Positions 17,584 through 26,678 of a stretch of 64,000 bases of DNA are shown piece after piece. Every line of letters starts with the position of its first letter. Within the stretch, counting starts at the first letter, position 1. Both the position numbers and the translations under genes were made by a program. Source of the DNA: Burkholderiales bacterium 8X (GTDB lineage: Bacteria > Pseudomonadota > Gammaproteobacteria > Burkholderiales > Burkholderiaceae_C); assembly GCA_902506565.1 (NCBI GenBank), contig LR732703.1, positions 994,030-1,058,029 on the forward strand, in the 5' to 3' direction. The notes under the pieces are model-generated. The model saw only the letters and a program-made list of their open reading frames with translations. It was not told where the DNA came from and searched no databases.

Positions 17584-18674
17584 AAAGACGCGCACTCATG
17601 TCGGGCGGCGCTGCCGCCGCCGCCTTCGCGGTGCCGGCGCTCGCCCAGCAGGGCAGCAGCAGCAGCACGCCCAAGATCCGGTGGCGCATGCCGTCGAGCT
17701 TTCCGAAGTCGCTCGACACGGTGTTCGGCGGCGCGACCGCCATCGCCACCATCGTCGGCGAGCTGACCGAAGGCCGATTCGAGATCACGCCGTTCGGCGC
17801 GGGCGAGATCATGCCGGCGTTGTCGGTGCTCGATGGCGTGCAGGCCAACACCGTGGAGTGCGGCCATACGGCGGGCTTCTACTACGTCGGCAAGGAGCCG
17901 GCGCTGGTGTTCGACACCGGCGTGCCCTTCGGCATGACGCCTCGCCAGCACACCGCCTGGATGATGCATGGCGGCGGCATGGCGCTGATGCGCGAGGTGT
18001 ACGCCAAGTTCGACGTGGTGCAGATTCCGTGCGGCAACACCGGCGCGCAGATGGGCGGCTGGTTTCGCAAGGAGATCAAGAAGCCGGAAGACTTCCAGGG
18101 GCTGCGCATGCGGGTGCCGGGCCTGGTCGGCAAGGTGTACGCCAAGCTCGGCGTCACGCCCACGCAATTGCCGGGCTCCGACGTGTACCCGGCACTCGAA
18201 AAGGGCGTGCTGGATGCCGCCGAGTTCGTCGGCCCTTACGACGACGAGAAGCTCGGGCTGTCGAAGGTGGCCAAGTACTACTACGGTCCGGGCGTGATGG
18301 AGATGGGCGCATCGCTCTGCTTCATCGTCAACCGCCAGGCCTGGGAGGCGCTGCCGGCTTCGTACAAGGCGGCCTTGCAGGCGGCCTGCGCGCAGGCCAA
18401 CAGCGACATGCTGGCCAAGTACGACTCGCGCAACATGCCGGCCTTGAAGCGCATCGTCGGCGCCGGTGCCAAGCTCAGCTACTGGCCCAAGTCGGTGCTC
18501 GACGCGATGAACAAGGCGACGCTCGAAGTGCTGAAGGAAGAATCGGCCGCCAGCCCGCTCTTCGCCAAGGTGCACACGCAATGGCGTGCGGCGCTGGACG
18601 ATCTCCAATCCTGGGCATCGATCAACGATGGCAACGCCGAGCAGTACATGCTGAGCCTGCGTCGCAAGTCTTGA
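17580..18674 (+). CDS. TRAP transporter substrate-binding protein, DctP family
   Basis: 364-residue periplasmic binding protein. The N-terminus MKRRALMSGGAAAAAFAVPALAQ has a twin-arginine-like signal (RRALM) and a signal peptidase site after ALA. The mature part shows the DctP fold with KKPEDFQGLRMRVPGLVGKV and the substrate-carboxylate arginine in LRMRVPG; PSSFPKSLDTVFGGA at the start of the mature protein suggests the group that binds 2-oxo acids and aromatic acids. ATG overlaps the aldolase stop (ATGA). The membrane subunits DctQ and DctM are not in the window, so it must work with a permease encoded elsewhere. Confidence 0.85.
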   Translation: MKRRALMSGGAAAAAFAVPALAQQGSSSSTPKIRWRMPSSFPKSLDTVFGGATAIATIVGELTEGRFEITPFGAGEIMPALSVLDGVQANTVECGHTAGFYYVGKEPALVFDTGVPFGMTPRQHTAWMMHGGGMALMREVYAKFDVVQIPCGNTGAQMGGWFRKEIKKPEDFQGLRMRVPGLVGKVYAKLGVTPTQLPGSDVYPALEKGVLDAAEFVGPYDDEKLGLSKVAKYYYGPGVMEMGASLCFIVNRQAWEALPASYKAALQAACAQANSDMLAKYDSRNMPALKRIVGAGAKLSYWPKSVLDAMNKATLEVLKEESAASPLFAKVHTQWRAALDDLQSWASINDGNAEQYMLSLRRKS

Positions 18675-18699
18675 TCGGCTTGCAGACCACCTTGCGGGG

Positions 18700-19647
18700 C
18701 TAGCGTGCAGGCGCGGCGCGCGGCACGCTTGCGCCGCAATGCCGCAGGAAGTCTGCCGTCGCGCGGCCGAGCCGCTTCTCGCGATGGATCACCGTGGCCA
18801 GCCGGCGGTGCGCCACCGGCAAGCGGGTGCGCAGCTCGACCAGGTGCCCATCGACCAGCGACTGCGCCACCGCATGGCGCGAGAGGCAGCCGAGCGCATC
18901 GCTCGAAGCCACCACCCGCTTGATCGCTTCGGTGCTGCCGAGCTCGAAGCCGACTTCCACCTGTTCGAGGTTCTGGATCAACCAGGCATCGGTGACCTGC
19001 CGAGTCCCCGAGCCATGCTCGCGCAGCACCCACGTGGCCTGGGCCAGCTGCCGGTGGGTCGCGACCCGCCTGGCGAGCGGATGACCCGGCGCGGCGACGA
19101 TCACCAGTTCGTCGTCGAGCCAGGCGCGAACGCTCAAATCGGGATGGGTCTGCGGGCCTTCGATGAAGCCGACGTCGACCTCGAAGCCGGCGACGGCCTC
19201 GATCACGTCGCGGGTGTTCGCGATGTGCAGGTTGACGCGACTTTGCGGATGCAGCCGGGTCCAGTTGGTGACGCGCTCCGGCAGCAGGTATTCGCCGATC
19301 GTGAAGCTGGCGGCAACCTTGAGCGGCGCCGCATGTTCGCCGTTGAAGAGCGTCTGCATCTCGCCGGCCTGGTCGATCAATGCCTGCGCCCGCGGCAGCA
19401 GCGCGCGTCCGTTCTCGTTGAGCACCAATCGCCGCCCCAGTCGGTCGAAGAGCTGGACGCCGAGCGCGCCTTCGAGTTCGGCCAGGGCGCTGCTGGCGGC
19501 CGACTGCGATCGGGCGATGCGATCGGCCGCGGCGCGGGTGCTGCCGCCGCGCGCCGTGGCGACGAACACCTCGAGCTGGCGGAGGTTGAGCCGAAGGCGT
19601 GCCGAACGATCTTCGGCGCTTTCTGCTTGATCTGTTTTTCCGGTCAT
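18700..19647 (-). CDS. LysR family transcriptional regulator, divergent from the molybdenum oxidoreductase operon
   Basis: 315-residue LysR-type regulator. The N-terminal helix-turn-helix is LNLRQLEVFVATARGGSTRAAADRIARSQSAASSALAELE (about residues 18-57), followed by a LysR substrate domain (TIGEYLLPERVTNWTRLHP, then the GHPLARR and REHGSGTRQV loops). ATG 19647 (MTGKTDQ) is used; the frame stays open further upstream into the promoter. It faces the oxidoreductase genes across a 95-base gap, the classic layout for a LysR activator of its neighbour. The GSGTRQ segment is shared with CysB/CbbR-like members that respond to sulfur or carbon metabolites, but no ligand can be assigned. Confidence 0.9.
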   Translation of the reverse strand: MTGKTDQAESAEDRSARLRLNLRQLEVFVATARGGSTRAAADRIARSQSAASSALAELEGALGVQLFDRLGRRLVLNENGRALLPRAQALIDQAGEMQTLFNGEHAAPLKVAASFTIGEYLLPERVTNWTRLHPQSRVNLHIANTRDVIEAVAGFEVDVGFIEGPQTHPDLSVRAWLDDELVIVAAPGHPLARRVATHRQLAQATWVLREHGSGTRQVTDAWLIQNLEQVEVGFELGSTEAIKRVVASSDALGCLSRHAVAQSLVDGHLVELRTRLPVAHRRLATVIHREKRLGRATADFLRHCGASVPRAAPAR

Positions 19648-19742
19648 CGTGAGCGATATTCTCGGCTTTTTCGATTGCTGCCCGCGACCTAAGATCGCGC
19701 GTACCCCCGACCGTTCCGAGACCGATAACAAAGGAAACGCGC

Positions 19743-22682
19743 GTGTTCAAGTTCCTTTCGAGCGAGCCGCTCCACGACCCGCTGGACGCGCCGACGCCGA
19801 CCGCCGAGACGCAGATCAAGACCACCACCTGCTACATGTGCGCCTGCCGCTGCGGCATTCGCGTGCATCTTCGCGAAGGCGAACGCGGGCCCGAGGTGCG
19901 TTACATCGACGGCAATCCGAACCATCCGCTCAACCAGGGCGTGATCTGCGCCAAGGGCGCCTCGGGGATCATGAAGCAGGTGTCGCCTGCGCGCCTCACG
20001 CAGCCCCTGATGCGCAAGCCGGGAAGCGAGCGCGGCGCGGGCGAGTTCGAGCCGATCAGCTGGGAGCGCGCGTTCGACATGCTGACCGAGCGCCTCGCCC
20101 GGATCCGCGCGACCGATCCGAAGAAGTTCGCGCTCTTCACCGGCCGCGACCAGATGCAGGCCCTGACCGGGCTCTTCGCACGGCAATTCGGAACGCCCAA
20201 CTACGCGGCGCATGGCGGCTTCTGCTCGGTCAACATGGCCGCCGGGATGATCTACACGATCGGCGGCAGCTTCTGGGAGTTCGGCGGCCCCGACCTCGAT
20301 CGCGCCAAGCTGTTCGTGATGATCGGCACCGCCGAAGACCATCACAGCAACCCGATGAAGATCGCGCTCGGCAAGTTCAAGCGGGCGGGCGGGCGCTTCA
20401 TCTCGATCAACCCGGTGCGGACGGGCTATTCGGCCATCGCGGACGAGTGGATCCCGATCAAGCCCGGCACCGACGGCGCCTTGTTCATGGCGCTGCTGCA
20501 CGAACTGCTCGACAAGGACCTGATCGACCACGCCTTTCTCAAGCGCTTCACCAATGCGCCGCAACTGGTGGTGCTCGACGACTGCGAACGCCAGGGCCTG
20601 TTCGCCTTCGACCCCGAGCGCGGCGCGCCTGGAGACGGGCGCAATCCGCACAACAAGCTGGTCTGGGACAAGGCGGACGGCACGGTGAAGCCGGCGTATC
20701 CGGAAGGCATCGCGGACGGCTGCGATCCGGCGCTCGAAGGCCACTACGTGCTGGCGGACGGCACCCGCGTGGCGCCGTCGTTCCAGCTGTTGCGCGAACG
20801 GGCCGAGAGCTGTACGCCGGAGTGGGCCGAGGCCATCACCGGCATCCCGGCGGCGCGCATCCGCAAGCTGGCACTCGAGCTGGGCGAGACCGCGATGAAG
20901 CAGGCCTTCGAACTGCCGATTCCGTGGACCGATGCCTGGGGCAAGAAGCATCCGAGCACGCAAGGCCGGCCGGTCGCCTTCCATGCGATGCGCGGGCTGG
21001 CGGCGCATTCGAACGGCTTCCAGACGGTGCGTTCGCTCGCCGTGCTGATGAGCGTGCTCGGCACCATCGATGCGCCGGGCGGCTTCCGGCACAAGGCGCC
21101 TTACCCGCGCCACATCGTGCCGAACTTCAGGGCCTTCAATTCGCCCGAGATGATCAAGCCGAACACACCGCTCAACGCGGCGCCGCTCGGCTTCCCGGCC
21201 AACCCGGACGAGCTGGCGATCAACCCGGACGGCTCGCCGATTCGCATCGACCACGCGTTTTCCTGGGAGCATCCGCTGTCGGCGCACGGCCTGATGCACA
21301 ACGTCATCACCAATGCGGTCAAGGCCGACCCCTATCGGCTCGACACGCTGCTGATCTTCATGGCCAACATGGCCTGGAACTCCAGCATGAACACCATGGC
21401 GGTGCGGGAGATGCTCAATCGGAAAGATGCCGATGGCGAGTACATGATTCCGTTCCTGGTGGTGTGCGATGCCTTCCAGAGCGAGACCGTCGCCTTCGCC
21501 GACCTGGTGCTGCCCGACACCACCTACCTCGAGCGTCATGACGTGATGAGCATGCTCGACCGGCCGATCTCCGAGTACGAGGGTCCGGTCGATTCGGTGC
21601 GCATCCCGGTGGTGCCGCCCACGGGACAGTGCAAGCCGTTCCAGGAGGTGATCGTCGAGCTGGCTTCGCGGCTCAAGCTGCCGGCCTTCACCACGCCGGA
21701 GGGTGGCCGCAAGTTCACCGGCTACCCGGACTTCGTCGTCAATTTCGAATCGGCACCCGGCGTCGGCTTCCTGATGGGCTGGCGCGGCAAGGACGGCACT
21801 GAGCACTTGCGCGGCGCGCCGAATCCGAAGCAGTGGGAGGCCTACGCAGAGAACAACTGCGTGTTCCAGTACCACATGCCGGAGACCATGCACTACATGC
21901 GCAACTGGAACCGCGAGTACCTCGACTTCGCCAAGGACAAGGGCTGGCGGCAGAAGAACGACGTGGTGCAGCTCGCGCTCTATTCCGATACCTTGCAGAG
22001 CTTCCGGCTCGCGGCGCAGGGCAAGAGCCCGGGACGCCAGCCGCCGGACGAATTGCGCGCGCGCATCGACACCTACTTCGATCCGCTGCCCTTCTGGTAT
22101 CCGCCGCTCGAGGATGCGGCCACCGACACCGAGGCCTATCCGCTCAACGCGATCACGCAGCGGCCGATGGCGCAGTACCACTCGTGGGATTCGCAGAACG
22201 CGTGGCTGCGGCAGATCCACAGCCACAACTACCTGCACGTCAATCCGCTGACGGCCGTGGCGGCCGGCATCGTGGACGGCGGCTGGTGCTGGGTCGAAAG
22301 CCAATGGGGCAAGGTGCGCTGCATGCTGCGCTACAGCGAGGCAGTGGAGCCCGGCACGGTCTGGACCTGGAACGCGATCGGCAAGGCCGACGGTGCCTGG
22401 CAGCTGGCGCCGGGCGCCGACGAGGCACGCAAGGGCTTCCTGCTCAATCACCTGATCAGCGAAGAGCTGCCCTTCGCCGGCGCGAACGGTTCGACCACGG
22501 TGAGCAATTCCGATCCGATCACCGGCCAGGCCGGCTGGTACGACGTGCGGGTTCGCCTCCGGCCGGCCGAGCCGGACGAAGCCGAAGCCAGCTTTCCGCA
22601 GATCGCCAGCATGCCGACCACGCCGGGCGTGCTCGGCAAGGCTGCCAATGTTCTGACCTATTTCGCGGGGCGCAAGAAATGA
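19743..22682 (+). CDS. soeA: Molybdopterin oxidoreductase catalytic subunit, probable sulfite dehydrogenase SoeA
   Basis: 979-residue DMSO-reductase-family enzyme. The N-terminal 4Fe-4S site is CYMCACRC (residues 30-37) with the fourth cysteine in GVICAKG. Mo-bis-MGD fold segments follow, including GGFCSVNMAAGMIYTIGGSFWEFGG, EDHHSNPMK and SNGFQTVRSLAVLMSVLGTIDAPGG, with the C-terminal MGD domain containing NSDPITGQAGWYDVRV. No Tat signal is visible, so the enzyme faces the cytoplasm, as SoeABC does; this enzyme oxidises sulfite to sulfate and passes electrons to quinone. Start GTG 19743 follows AAAGGA. The substrate assignment rests on family resemblance; a related polysulfide or thiosulfate-type enzyme is the main alternative. 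Confidence 0.75.
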   Translation: MFKFLSSEPLHDPLDAPTPTAETQIKTTTCYMCACRCGIRVHLREGERGPEVRYIDGNPNHPLNQGVICAKGASGIMKQVSPARLTQPLMRKPGSERGAGEFEPISWERAFDMLTERLARIRATDPKKFALFTGRDQMQALTGLFARQFGTPNYAAHGGFCSVNMAAGMIYTIGGSFWEFGGPDLDRAKLFVMIGTAEDHHSNPMKIALGKFKRAGGRFISINPVRTGYSAIADEWIPIKPGTDGALFMALLHELLDKDLIDHAFLKRFTNAPQLVVLDDCERQGLFAFDPERGAPGDGRNPHNKLVWDKADGTVKPAYPEGIADGCDPALEGHYVLADGTRVAPSFQLLRERAESCTPEWAEAITGIPAARIRKLALELGETAMKQAFELPIPWTDAWGKKHPSTQGRPVAFHAMRGLAAHSNGFQTVRSLAVLMSVLGTIDAPGGFRHKAPYPRHIVPNFRAFNSPEMIKPNTPLNAAPLGFPANPDELAINPDGSPIRIDHAFSWEHPLSAHGLMHNVITNAVKADPYRLDTLLIFMANMAWNSSMNTMAVREMLNRKDADGEYMIPFLVVCDAFQSETVAFADLVLPDTTYLERHDVMSMLDRPISEYEGPVDSVRIPVVPPTGQCKPFQEVIVELASRLKLPAFTTPEGGRKFTGYPDFVVNFESAPGVGFLMGWRGKDGTEHLRGAPNPKQWEAYAENNCVFQYHMPETMHYMRNWNREYLDFAKDKGWRQKNDVVQLALYSDTLQSFRLAAQGKSPGRQPPDELRARIDTYFDPLPFWYPPLEDAATDTEAYPLNAITQRPMAQYHSWDSQNAWLRQIHSHNYLHVNPLTAVAAGIVDGGWCWVESQWGKVRCMLRYSEAVEPGTVWTWNAIGKADGAWQLAPGADEARKGFLLNHLISEELPFAGANGSTTVSNSDPITGQAGWYDVRVRLRPAEPDEAEASFPQIASMPTTPGVLGKAANVLTYFAGRKK

Positions 22683-23470
22683 TCCAGTGGTTGAAGGACC
22701 TGATGGGCTCGAACGCGGCCGGCATCATGCCGAGCCAGGCCGCGCCGGCTGCTCGCGCCGAGGCGGCGCCCGCCCGCGTGCGGGCGCACCAGGGAGAAAC
22801 GCTGGCCAAGCAGCTGGCGCTGGTCATCGACCTGAACGTCTGCGTCGGCTGCCACGCCTGCGTGACCTCCTGCAAGCAATGGAACACCTCCGGCAGCGCC
22901 GGGCCGCTGGCCGACGAGAAGCCGTACGGTGCCGACCCGACCGGCACCTTCTTCAACCGCGTGCAGACCTACGAGGCCGGCGCCTTCCCGGGCACCGACA
23001 CCATCCATTTCCCCAAGAGCTGCCTGCATTGCGAAGACCCGCCGTGCGTGCCGGTGTGCCCGACCGGCGCCAGCTACAAGCGCAAGGAAGACGGCATCGT
23101 GCTGGTCGACTACGACAAGTGCATCGGCTGCAAGTACTGCGCGTGGGCCTGCCCGTACGGCGCCCGCGAGCTGGACGAAGAGCGGCAGGTGATGACCAAG
23201 TGCACGCTCTGCGTCGACCGGATCTATGACGAACACCTGCCGCCTGCCGACCGCAAGCCGGCTTGCGTCAAGGCCTGCCCGACGGGTGCCCGGCTCTTCG
23301 GCGACGTGAAGGATCCCGACTCCGAGGTCTCGATCGCGATCCGCGAACGGGGCGGCTACTCGCTCATGCCCGAGTGGGAGACCTCGCCGGCCAATCAATA
23401 CCTGCCGCGGCGCATCACCGAGACGGCGGGCCCGGGCAAGGCCGATGTCGATACGGGGCACTTCCAATGA
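22679..23470 (+). CDS. soeB: 4Fe-4S ferredoxin-type electron-transfer subunit (SoeB-like)
   Basis: 263-residue DmsB/NrfC-like protein with four cysteine clusters for 4Fe-4S centres: CVGCHACVTSC, CLHCEDPPCVPVCPTGA, CIGCKYCAWACPYGA, then CTLC paired with CVKACPTGA. It carries electrons between the Mo subunit and the membrane anchor. A roughly 40-residue alanine-rich N-terminal extension precedes the ferredoxin part. The start ATG overlaps the soeA stop (ATGA) and its own stop overlaps the anchor start, so the three subunits are made as one coupled unit. Confidence 0.85.
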   Translation: MIQWLKDLMGSNAAGIMPSQAAPAARAEAAPARVRAHQGETLAKQLALVIDLNVCVGCHACVTSCKQWNTSGSAGPLADEKPYGADPTGTFFNRVQTYEAGAFPGTDTIHFPKSCLHCEDPPCVPVCPTGASYKRKEDGIVLVDYDKCIGCKYCAWACPYGARELDEERQVMTKCTLCVDRIYDEHLPPADRKPACVKACPTGARLFGDVKDPDSEVSIAIRERGGYSLMPEWETSPANQYLPRRITETAGPGKADVDTGHFQ

Positions 23471-24399
23471 ACCCGGCGTTCTCGGTCGTCTTCTTCACCG
23501 CGCTCATCGGCATGGCGCAGGGTTTGGTGGTGGTGGTGGCGCTGGCGAGCCTGGCCGGCGCCAGCGTGTCGCCGGGCTTCGCGAGCACGGCTTTGATCGT
23601 GGCCGAAATCCTGCTCGTGATCGGCCTCGGCGCCTCGTTCGGGCACCTGGGGCGGCCCGAGCGTGCCTGGCGGGCGGCCATGATGTGGCGCACCTCCTGG
23701 CTTTCGCGCGAGGTGATCGTGCTGCCCGCCTTCATCGGCGTGGTGGCGCTCTGGTGGCTGGCGCTTCGAAGCGGTGCCTCGGGCCCTTGGTTGCCGCTCC
23801 TGGCGATCCTGGCCATCGGGGTGGCCGCGCTCCTCTGGTATTGCACGGCCATGATCTACGCCTGCCTTCGCTTCATCCAGGAATGGGCGCAGCCGCTCAC
23901 GCTGGTCAATTTCGTCATGCTGGGGCTGTCGTCCGGCCTGGTGCTGGCGAGCGCCCTGGCTGCCTGGCGGGGCGAACAGGCGCTCTTGCAGGCAACCGGG
24001 CCGACCGGCTTGGTGGTGACGCTCGTCGCACTGGCCACCCGGCTGCTGGCGCTGCGGCGCAATGCGGCGCTCAAGCCCAAGTCGAACCTGCAATCGGCGA
24101 CCGGCATCCGTGCCGATCGGCTGGTGCAGAAGTCGATGGGCATGTCGGCCGGTTCGTTCAACACCCGCGAGTTCTTCCATGGCGCCACGCTCGCGGCCTT
24201 GAAGCAGGTCAAGGCTGCCCTGATCGTGCTCGGCTTCGTCCTGCCTGCGCTGCTCCTGGCCTGGGGCGTCTTCAGCGGGTCGAGCCTTGCCTTCGCGGCG
24301 GCCGTGCTGGTGCAGGCGCCGGGCCTGCTGGCCGATCGCTGGTTTTTCTTTGCGCAGGCGCGGCATCCGCAGAACCTGTACTACCAGGTCGTGTCGTAG
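23467..24399 (+). CDS. soeC: DmsC/SoeC-like membrane anchor subunit
   Basis: 310-residue integral membrane protein with about eight hydrophobic helices, of the DMSO-reductase anchor family. GASFGHLGRPERAWRAAMMWRTSWLSREV is a highly typical DmsC loop; WRTSWLSRE is shared among such anchors. It should exchange electrons between the iron-sulfur subunit and the quinone pool. It overlaps soeB by four bases and ends the operon; phoD converges on it 34 bases later. The intervening DNA has GGCGCC-rich palindromes but no T-run terminator. Confidence 0.85.
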   Translation: MNPAFSVVFFTALIGMAQGLVVVVALASLAGASVSPGFASTALIVAEILLVIGLGASFGHLGRPERAWRAAMMWRTSWLSREVIVLPAFIGVVALWWLALRSGASGPWLPLLAILAIGVAALLWYCTAMIYACLRFIQEWAQPLTLVNFVMLGLSSGLVLASALAAWRGEQALLQATGPTGLVVTLVALATRLLALRRNAALKPKSNLQSATGIRADRLVQKSMGMSAGSFNTREFFHGATLAALKQVKAALIVLGFVLPALLLAWGVFSGSSLAFAAAVLVQAPGLLADRWFFFAQARHPQNLYYQVVS

Positions 24400-24433
24400 C
24401 ACGGCACGAACGGCGCCGGCGCCGCGGCGCCCT

Positions 24434-26011
24434 TCAGCCAGGCTGGACGCCCGCCTTGCCGTCTTCCACCGCGAAGCGCGCGAGGGTGGCGACCTTCGAC
24501 TCACGCTGCTTGACGTCTTCCACCGCACGGAACTCGACCTCGCAACCGCGTGCATCCAACGACATCAGCGCATAGCCCCGCTTGTCGCTGCGACCGAAGC
24601 GCACATGCGGGTTCTCCGCCAGCAAGGTCGCCACGCTGCCCGGAGGCGGACCTTCGGAGCTGATCGAGCCGCCGACGAACTCGGTCGCGATCGGCGCTGC
24701 GTCGGCGCTGGGCTTCAGGTCGGCGGCGTAGAAGGCATGCACGTCGCCGCCGATGACGACGGTGTTGCGCGGACGATGCGCGGCCACGGCTTCGAGGAGG
24801 CGCGTGCGTGCGGCCGGGTAGCCGTCCCAGCCGTCCATCCAGTAAGAGCGTTCGGGCCCGGCCTTGCGGTCGGCAGTGGCGAGCAGCGTCGACTGAGCGA
24901 TCAGCGTCCATCGAGTCGGCGGCTGCGCGAGTTCGCGGGCCAGCCAGGCTTCTTGCGCCATGCCGAGCATGCTGCGCTGCGGGTCGCTGCGCTCGTCGCA
25001 GTCGGTCACCGGAAAGCCGCTGGTCGCACCGCAGGCGTGGTGGCTGCGGTGCTGGCGGGTGTCGAGCATCAGCACGTCGAGCATCTGGCCGAAGCGATAG
25101 CGGCCGTGGATGGTGGCCAGGGCGCCCTTCGGCTTCATGCTGGGCGGCACCGGCATGTGCTCGTACCAGGCCTGGTAGGCGGCGGCTCGCATCGCGAGGA
25201 ACTCGGCCGGATCCGGCGTTCGAGGCGAGATGTCGTCGGTGTAGTCGTTGGCGACTTCGTGATCGTCCCAGGTCACCAGCCAGGGTGCCGCGGCATGGGC
25301 GGCTTTCAGGTCGGGATCGGATTTGTAGATCGCGTAACGGTCGCGAAACTCGGCCAGCGTGGCCGGCACGCCGCTACCGTGCTTGCGCACGTGGCGAGAG
25401 CCCCAGGAGCTTTCGTAGACATAGTCCCCGAGGTGAACCACGAGGTCGGGCGATCGTTCGGCCATGTCGCGGTAAGCGGCGTAGAAGCCTTGCTCGTACT
25501 GCTGGCAGGCGGCGAAGGCCATGTTGATGGCTGGGGCGCCACGCTGGGCGCTGGCGGACGATGGCGCAGTGCGCGTGCGCCCGACCGGGCTGCGCTCGCC
25601 GCCAGCCTCGAAGCGGTACCAATGGTCACGACCCGGCTGCAGGCCGCGCACGTCGACGTGCACCGAATGGGCCTCGGCGGCGAGGGCCTGCACGCGTCCA
25701 CTGGCCGAAACGAGACGGAAGCGCTCGTCGGTCGCGACTTCCCACTTCACTTCGATGTTGCGCGAGCCGAGGCCCTGTGGTTCGCCTGCTGAATCGGCGC
25801 GAAGGGGAGCGGCCAGAAGTCGGGTCCAAAGCACGACGCCGTCTTCCCGCGGATAGCCGGACGCCACGCCGAGCGCGAACGGATCGGCGCTGCTCGGCGT
25901 CTGGGCGCCGAGCCGCAGCAGCGGAAAGCCGAGGGAGGCCGCGGCAAGGCTTGCGCGCAGCAAGGTTCTGCGGGCTTCGGAGGAGGGCAGGGCGGCACGA
26001 TTCGGCTTCAT
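24434..26011 (-). CDS. phoD: Alkaline phosphatase D family phosphodiesterase/phosphatase
   Basis: 525-residue PhoD-type enzyme. The N-terminus has a twin-arginine signal (EARRTLLRASLAAASLGFPLLR), so it is exported folded to the periplasm. A fibronectin-like N-domain (DPFALGVASGYPREDGVVLWTRL) precedes a metallophosphatase domain with VVHLGDYVYE, VTWDDHEVANDY and VIGGDVHAFY, which hold the Ca2+/Fe3+ ligands. It releases phosphate from phosphodiesters and phosphomonoesters. It is monocistronic, convergent with soeC. No Pho box was recognised in the short upstream region. Confidence 0.9.
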   Translation of the reverse strand: MKPNRAALPSSEARRTLLRASLAAASLGFPLLRLGAQTPSSADPFALGVASGYPREDGVVLWTRLLAAPLRADSAGEPQGLGSRNIEVKWEVATDERFRLVSASGRVQALAAEAHSVHVDVRGLQPGRDHWYRFEAGGERSPVGRTRTAPSSASAQRGAPAINMAFAACQQYEQGFYAAYRDMAERSPDLVVHLGDYVYESSWGSRHVRKHGSGVPATLAEFRDRYAIYKSDPDLKAAHAAAPWLVTWDDHEVANDYTDDISPRTPDPAEFLAMRAAAYQAWYEHMPVPPSMKPKGALATIHGRYRFGQMLDVLMLDTRQHRSHHACGATSGFPVTDCDERSDPQRSMLGMAQEAWLARELAQPPTRWTLIAQSTLLATADRKAGPERSYWMDGWDGYPAARTRLLEAVAAHRPRNTVVIGGDVHAFYAADLKPSADAAPIATEFVGGSISSEGPPPGSVATLLAENPHVRFGRSDKRGYALMSLDARGCEVEFRAVEDVKQRESKVATLARFAVEDGKAGVQPG

Positions 26012-26263
26012 GCCGGCACTTTAGGCGAGCCGAGTCACAGGACCGAAGCGCGATCGATCGGTGCCGACCACGGCACGCGCGAAGAGCCGTGAAGAGCCGT
26101 GAAGGATGCCGCGGATTTCGCGAGTCCTACCCTGCAGATTCGCGACGTCCTACGGCCTCCGGAGACAGGCGCGCTCTCAATCGCAAAGGGGAAGTCAACG
26201 TGAAAAACGTCCCACCTGAAAGCGCAATCGAACGCCGGGTTGATGGATGATCGATATCGCCTC

Positions 26264-26665
26264 ATGAAGAAGTCCAGTTTGTCTTTTGTCGTCGCCACCG
26301 CGGCGATCTGCCTCCCTGCCACCGCGCTGATGGCGTCGACAGCGCATGCACAAAGCGCCTACAGCCTGCGCCCGCCGACCGCCGAAGAATCGCAGGAGAG
26401 CGATTGGCGGGTGATCGCCGCCCGCTGCGGCACGCCGCTGTTCGAGAAGGGATTTCTCAAGCAGTCGAAGGCAATGGTCGCCGCGGGCCTCGTGTCCAGC
26501 CACCGCGACCCGATCGAGGTCGAGAAGAAGATCAGCAACCTGCGCCGCAACCCCCTGCAGCTGATCGCGACCTCGGCGGACTGCCCCGCCAAGCTGGCGG
26601 AGCTGCGCGAACTGCAGGCGCAGCGCGCCAAGCAGGTCAGATCGGGCCGCCGGTCGGCCAACTGA
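26264..26665 (+). CDS. Small exported protein of unknown function
   Basis: 133-residue protein with a clear Sec signal peptide (MKKSSLSFVVATAAICLPATALMASTAHAQS, cleavage after AHA). The mature part has about 100 residues with two cysteines (AARCGTPLF and TSADCPAKL) that could form a disulfide. It is otherwise hydrophilic, rich in Arg/Lys/Gln, with a helical C-terminus. ATG 26264 is chosen so that the signal starts at residue 1; an in-frame ATG at 26243 would add seven residues. I do not recognise the family. It faces away from phoD and converges with the transporter at 26679. Confidence 0.7.
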   Translation: MKKSSLSFVVATAAICLPATALMASTAHAQSAYSLRPPTAEESQESDWRVIAARCGTPLFEKGFLKQSKAMVAAGLVSSHRDPIEVEKKISNLRRNPLQLIATSADCPAKLAELRELQAQRAKQVRSGRRSAN

Positions 26666-26678
26666 AGGTCGCTGCCGC

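Noticed and set aside
19689..22451. A 920-codon open frame on the - strand
   Set aside because: It lies antisense to the molybdenum oxidoreductase, whose motifs are unmistakable. The antisense product is low-complexity and His/Arg-rich.
24400..24433. GGCGCC-rich palindromes as a terminator between soeC and phoD
   Set aside because: Self-complementary GC hexamers are common at this base composition, and no T-run follows.
26080..26106. Tandem gaagagccgt copies as a regulatory repeat
   Set aside because: Only two copies are present, with no symmetry and no link to a start site.
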